From the NCBI GenBank assembly GCA_002403855.1, contig DHIO01000016.1:10976-28001 (forward strand): a DNA stretch of 17,026 nucleotides, written 5' to 3'. Both the position numbers and the translations under genes were made by a program. Positions 13,766 through 17,026 of this stretch are shown here, piece by piece. Numbering within the stretch: the first letter of the stretch is position 1; the number at the start of each line of letters is the position of its first letter. The notes beneath the pieces are model-generated. The model had not been told where the DNA came from. It did no database searches and saw only the letters and a list, made by a program, of their open reading frames with translations. Origin of the DNA: Acidimicrobiia bacterium UBA4744. Lineage in GTDB: Bacteria > Actinomycetota > Acidimicrobiia > Spongiisociales > UBA4744.

Positions 13766-15543
13766 CTGCCGGGTCTCCTCGACGTGAGCGCCGCAACCGG
13801 CTCGTCGAGAACTGCCGGCACCCGGAGGCGCACGGAATTGATCAACGCAAGACCGTCTGCGCGGGCGAGGTCGGAGACGAGGATAGGGGCCTCTCTTATC
13901 TCACCTGCCTCCAACAGTACCCGTCGCATCACTCCGGGAAGACAACCCGAGGACACCGGCGGGGTCAGCCAGCTGCCGTCGAAACACACGATCACGTTGG
14001 CGAAAGTCGATTCGGTGACCTCACCCTCAGTGTTGACCATGAGAACGTCGTCTGCCGCTCTATGCCGGCTCCGTGCCTGGTGGTAGCGGCGGCGTAGGGA
14101 TGTCTTGTGGTACAACCGCCAATCGGAGGGATCAACCGGCACGTGATCGACCGCCACTCGGAGTGGCTCGGTAGGCTGGATCAATTTGTCAACCTGTATG
14201 CCGATCCCCCCAACCTGGTCGAGCGACAGCCTCACCCGAACCGGGCCTTCTGTGATCTCCCCAACCGCAACCTGTAGACGCCGCTGCACCTCTGCCCGGT
14301 CCATTCGATAGCCGCAGTACTCGGCCGAGGCCTGGAGTCGATCGAGGTGTTCGCTCAGGAACCAATATCCCCGCCCGGCTTCCCACCGCAGAGTCTCGAT
14401 CAAGGAGAAGGTCGCCGGTTTGCGCAAAAGCACTCGCGCTTTGGTGCGTGTTTCCGCGTACTCCAGGTCGGTTCGCGAGTCGGCAGTGATACCCCCGCCT
14501 ATCCCGTAGGAGGCGGTGCCCGAGTCCCGCTCGATGGTCACGGTTCGAATAGCCACGCTGAAGGATGCATCCGGTGCGCCGGTCTCGGGCGGTGCCAACA
14601 TCCCGATCGCCCCGCAGTACACGCCACGCGGCGCGGCTTCCAGATCGGCAATGATCTCCATGGTCCGGACCTTGGGCGCCCCGGTCACCGACCCACACGG
14701 AAACAGGGCTCGGAAGAGATCCGTCGTGCTCGTGCCGGGCCGCAAACCGGCCGAGACCGTGGAAACGAGCTGCCACACCGTCTCATACTGCTCGACCTCG
14801 AACAGCTCGTCCGCGTGAACCGTCCCGAATTCGGCGACCCGGCCGAGGTCATTTCTGATCAGATCCACGATCATCACGTTCTCGGCCCGCTCCTTGTCGG
14901 AAGTGAGCAACGCGGCTCGCAGCGCTCGATCTTCCTCCGTCCACCGGCCCCTCGCCGACGTTCCCTTCATGGGCCGACATACGATGTGATCGCCGTCTCG
15001 GTGAAAGAACAACTCGGGAGAAGCGCTCAGGATCCGGAAGGCTCCGGTATCGATGTAGGCACCGTAGGAGGCGGTTTGTGCCGCAAGCAGATCTGCGTAG
15101 AAGGCCTGCGGATCGCCGTGGAAACCGGAAGCCTGCTGGTAGGTGTAGTTGACCTGATACGTGTCACCCGCTTCGATGTGTGACCGAATCCGAGCCATCG
15201 ATCGTCCGTATGCGGCGCGATCTTCAGCGGGCTCCCAAGGCGTGAGTTCGTACTCGCCGGTGGGGACCGGTCCGGGATCCACTCGATCGTCGTAGAGCGC
15301 GAACCATATGAGCGGAAGCCCAGGCTCGCCGCCCGGTTGCCGGCGAACCGTCAGCGCCTCATCGAACGCCGGCGCGGCCTCGTACGCTACGAACCCGGCT
15401 GCCCACTTCCCGGAGGCAACCTGTCCTTCGACCAGCTCCAAAGCCGGAATCACCTGGTCGATACGGTGCGCTTCGACGACCTGGGGATTGCCCCGGAACC
15501 CAAAGCTCAGCCCGCGCCGCCGGTCGTCGAAGCGGACCTCCAC
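13762..15543 (-). CDS. pabBC: Fused aminodeoxychorismate synthase component I / aminodeoxychorismate lyase (PabB-PabC)
   Basis: This bifunctional 593-residue enzyme of folate synthesis should turn chorismate and ammonia into aminodeoxychorismate and then into p-aminobenzoate plus pyruvate. The PabB part (about 1-375) shows PMKGTSARG (191-199) with K193, the lysine that marks PabB over TrpE (which has PIAGT), VMIVDLIRNDLGRV (223-236), and FPCGSVTGAPKVRTMEII (281-298). The PabC part (about 378-585) is a class IV PLP fold, with the probable PLP lysine K480 in LYHKTSLRRRY and GEVTESTFANV (507-517). The glutaminase partner PabA is not in the window. The GTG at 15543 has GAGG 8 bases upstream and begins 27 bases after the preceding stop. 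It is the middle gene of a three-gene operon. Confidence 0.93.
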   Translation of the reverse strand: MEVRFDDRRRGLSFGFRGNPQVVEAHRIDQVIPALELVEGQVASGKWAAGFVAYEAAPAFDEALTVRRQPGGEPGLPLIWFALYDDRVDPGPVPTGEYELTPWEPAEDRAAYGRSMARIRSHIEAGDTYQVNYTYQQASGFHGDPQAFYADLLAAQTASYGAYIDTGAFRILSASPELFFHRDGDHIVCRPMKGTSARGRWTEEDRALRAALLTSDKERAENVMIVDLIRNDLGRVAEFGTVHADELFEVEQYETVWQLVSTVSAGLRPGTSTTDLFRALFPCGSVTGAPKVRTMEIIADLEAAPRGVYCGAIGMLAPPETGAPDASFSVAIRTVTIERDSGTASYGIGGGITADSRTDLEYAETRTKARVLLRKPATFSLIETLRWEAGRGYWFLSEHLDRLQASAEYCGYRMDRAEVQRRLQVAVGEITEGPVRVRLSLDQVGGIGIQVDKLIQPTEPLRVAVDHVPVDPSDWRLYHKTSLRRRYHQARSRHRAADDVLMVNTEGEVTESTFANVIVCFDGSWLTPPVSSGCLPGVMRRVLLEAGEIREAPILVSDLARADGLALINSVRLRVPAVLDEPVAALTSRRPGR

Positions 15544-15570
15544 TATGGACGCCTCACGCGCACCACCGGC

Positions 15571-16953
15571 TCAGTCCAGTGGTTCAAACCGGGCCTGGAA
15601 GAACCGCAGTTCAGGAGGCTCGTAGGTGAAACGCAGGCCTTTGACCCTCTCCCGCTCCTCGTAGACCGAAACCACGGATTCCGCGACGACGTCCATGTGA
15701 GCCTGGGTATAGACGCGACGCGGGATGGCCAGACGAACCAGCTCGAGTCTCGGGTAGTGATGGTCGCCGGTCGATGGATCACGTCCGGCCGAGACGATCC
15801 CTCTTTCCATCCCTCGCACTCCTGCGTCGAGGTACAGGGTGGCGGTCAGGGCCTGGGCCGGGAAATGCTCCTGCGGCAGATGCGAGAGAATGGCCGCTGC
15901 ATCGAGGAAGATCCCGTGTCCTCCGACCGGCCGGACGATCGGAATCCCTGCCTTGATCAGCTTCTCCCCCAGGTACAGCACCTGGCCGACCCGGGCGGCC
16001 ACATGGTCGTCCGTCTCGACCATTTCGCGGATCCCGCGGGCCAACGCCTCCATGTCCCGTCCCGACATTCCTCCGTACGTGTGCAGCCCCTCGAAAGCCA
16101 CCAGCAAGGCGCGCGCTCGTCGGGCCAACTCCGGATCCCGTACGGCCAGAAACCCGCCGATGTTGACCAGGTTGTCCTTTTTCGAAGACACAGTCGCCCC
16201 GTGAGAATACGAGCAAATCTCGGCCAGAATCTCCTTGATCGACTTGTCGTGGTAGCCACCCTCTCGCTGCTGGATGAAGTAGGCGTTTTCGAGAGCGCGG
16301 GTGGCATCGAGCATCACGAGAATCCCGTATCTCGAACAGAACTCATACACCTCGCGGAAGTTGGCCATCGAGGCCGGTTGACCGCCGGCCAGATTGACGT
16401 TGGTCTCAAACGATACGTAGGGAACCCGATCCGCGCCGTACTCGTCGACGATGGCCTGCAACTTGACGAGGTCGATATTGCCCTTGAAGGGATGCTCGCT
16501 ATCCGGCTCGTGGGCCTCGTCGATGATGACGTCCACGAACGACCCGCCCGCGTATTCCTGATGGAAACGGGTGGTGGTGAAATACATGTTGCCCGGGACC
16601 ACGTCGCCTTGCTTGATGAGAATCTGGCTGAGTATGTGCTCGGCGCCCCGCCCCTGGTGCGTGGGGATGAGTTCTTCGTAGCCGTAGGTTTCGCGAACCG
16701 CGTCGACGAGGTGATAGAAGCTCCTTGATCCGGCATAGGCCTCGTCGCCGAGCATGAGCCCGGCCCACTGGTAGTCGGACATGGCGGAAGTCCCCGAGTC
16801 GGTGAGAAGGTCGATGTAGACGTCTTCGGACTTGAGGAGAAAGGAGTTGTAGCCGGCGGCGGCAATCGCCTGCTCGCGGTCCTCGCGAGTGGTCATACGG
16901 ATTGGTTCGACCATCTTGATCTTGTAGGGCTCAGCCCAACTCCGGTGCGGCAT
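15571..16953 (-). CDS. tpl: Tyrosine phenol-lyase (beta-tyrosinase), PLP-dependent
   Basis: This 460-residue cytosolic enzyme of the tryptophanase/tyrosine phenol-lyase family should split L-tyrosine into phenol, pyruvate and ammonia. The PLP lysine is K259 in VSSKKDNLVNIGG; PLP-site residues Y73, N187, D216, R219 and R407 match C. freundii TPL Y71, N185, D214, R217 and R404. Three substrate determinants point to tyrosine rather than tryptophan: T126 (TPL T124; Asp in tryptophanase), R384 in MERG (TPL R381) and F451 (TPL F448; His in tryptophanase). It also lacks the extra segment before the FTTT motif found in TnaA. TPL is 456 residues, so the length fits. The ATG at 16953 is chosen because AGGAG lies 6 bases upstream; a GTG at 16980 is poorer. 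It leads the operon with pabBC and the ATPase. Confidence 0.9.
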   Translation of the reverse strand: MPHRSWAEPYKIKMVEPIRMTTREDREQAIAAAGYNSFLLKSEDVYIDLLTDSGTSAMSDYQWAGLMLGDEAYAGSRSFYHLVDAVRETYGYEELIPTHQGRGAEHILSQILIKQGDVVPGNMYFTTTRFHQEYAGGSFVDVIIDEAHEPDSEHPFKGNIDLVKLQAIVDEYGADRVPYVSFETNVNLAGGQPASMANFREVYEFCSRYGILVMLDATRALENAYFIQQREGGYHDKSIKEILAEICSYSHGATVSSKKDNLVNIGGFLAVRDPELARRARALLVAFEGLHTYGGMSGRDMEALARGIREMVETDDHVAARVGQVLYLGEKLIKAGIPIVRPVGGHGIFLDAAAILSHLPQEHFPAQALTATLYLDAGVRGMERGIVSAGRDPSTGDHHYPRLELVRLAIPRRVYTQAHMDVVAESVVSVYEERERVKGLRFTYEPPELRFFQARFEPLD

Positions 16954-17026
16954 CCTGAACTCCTGCTTGGGGGTCCCCACAAGTCTTGCACAGTGGAAAG
17001 AATCAGTGGGAGGTGGGCAACCAGCG

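Noticed and set aside
12584..14086. A 500-codon plus-strand frame opposite the ATPase and pabBC
   Set aside because: It has no recognisable domain or ribosome site, and the minus strand encodes two clear enzymes through the same bases.
15337..16728. A 463-codon plus-strand frame opposite tyrosine phenol-lyase
   Set aside because: It is an antisense shadow of a strongly conserved gene; its peptide shows no family pattern.
16954..17026. A promoter for the tyrosine phenol-lyase operon
   Set aside because: Only the ribosome site AGGAG is convincing; no -35/-10 pair with acceptable spacing could be defined before the window ends.

Overview
The window is high-GC (low 60s percent by eye), densely packed DNA from an actinobacterium. 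The strongest lineage marker is a bacterial proteasome activator (Bpa/PafE) gene. Also consistent with this are an actinobacterial-type zincin metallopeptidase, a nitrobindin, a membrane-anchored HtrA, frequent GTG/TTG starts and likely leaderless genes. The mix of genes suggests a non-model line such as Acidimicrobiia rather than Streptomyces or Mycobacterium, but this is inference. No rRNA, tRNA, CRISPR array, insertion sequence or prophage was seen. Every gap between genes is under 300 bases.

Layout. (1) 1-3527, minus strand: the head of a branched-chain-amino-acid-type (Liv) ABC transporter operon, livF, livG, a long-chain acyl-CoA synthetase, then the start of livH. Every junction is a 4-base stop/start overlap. 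(2) 3528-3770: a gap with degenerate 7-base repeats. (3) 3771-6543: moaE (minus), divergent by 11 bases from an HtrA-like serine protease (plus), which is translationally coupled to an HExxH zincin. (4) 6584-8447: a small excisionase-fold DNA-binding protein (minus), a polytopic membrane protein with a proline-rich tail, and bpa (both plus). (5) 8665-11028, minus: a 58-residue SH3/KOW-like protein with a strong promoter and ribosome site, and a ClC channel/antiporter fused to CBS and TrkA_C domains. (6) 11133-12577, plus: a nitrobindin-type haem protein and an unrecognised membrane protein preceded by 7-base repeats. (7) 12665-16953, minus: tyrosine phenol-lyase, a fused PabB-PabC, and an orphan MalK/UgpC-like ATPase with altered signature and switch motifs.

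How the genes fit together. The Liv operon probably imports a carboxylic-acid-like or amino-acid substrate, and the embedded ligase may activate it or a product. The htrA-zincin pair looks like an envelope protein-quality module. The right-hand operon combines tyrosine breakdown to phenol, pyruvate and ammonia with p-aminobenzoate synthesis, an unexpected pairing. Several gene ends carry hairpins that include the stop codon, and at least two genes have a -10-like hexamer 6 bases before the start codon, suggesting leaderless transcripts. I did not find a clearly new multi-gene system. The best leads are the degenerate ABC ATPase, the tyrosine phenol-lyase in this setting, the strongly expressed 58-residue protein, and the 7-base intergenic repeats.
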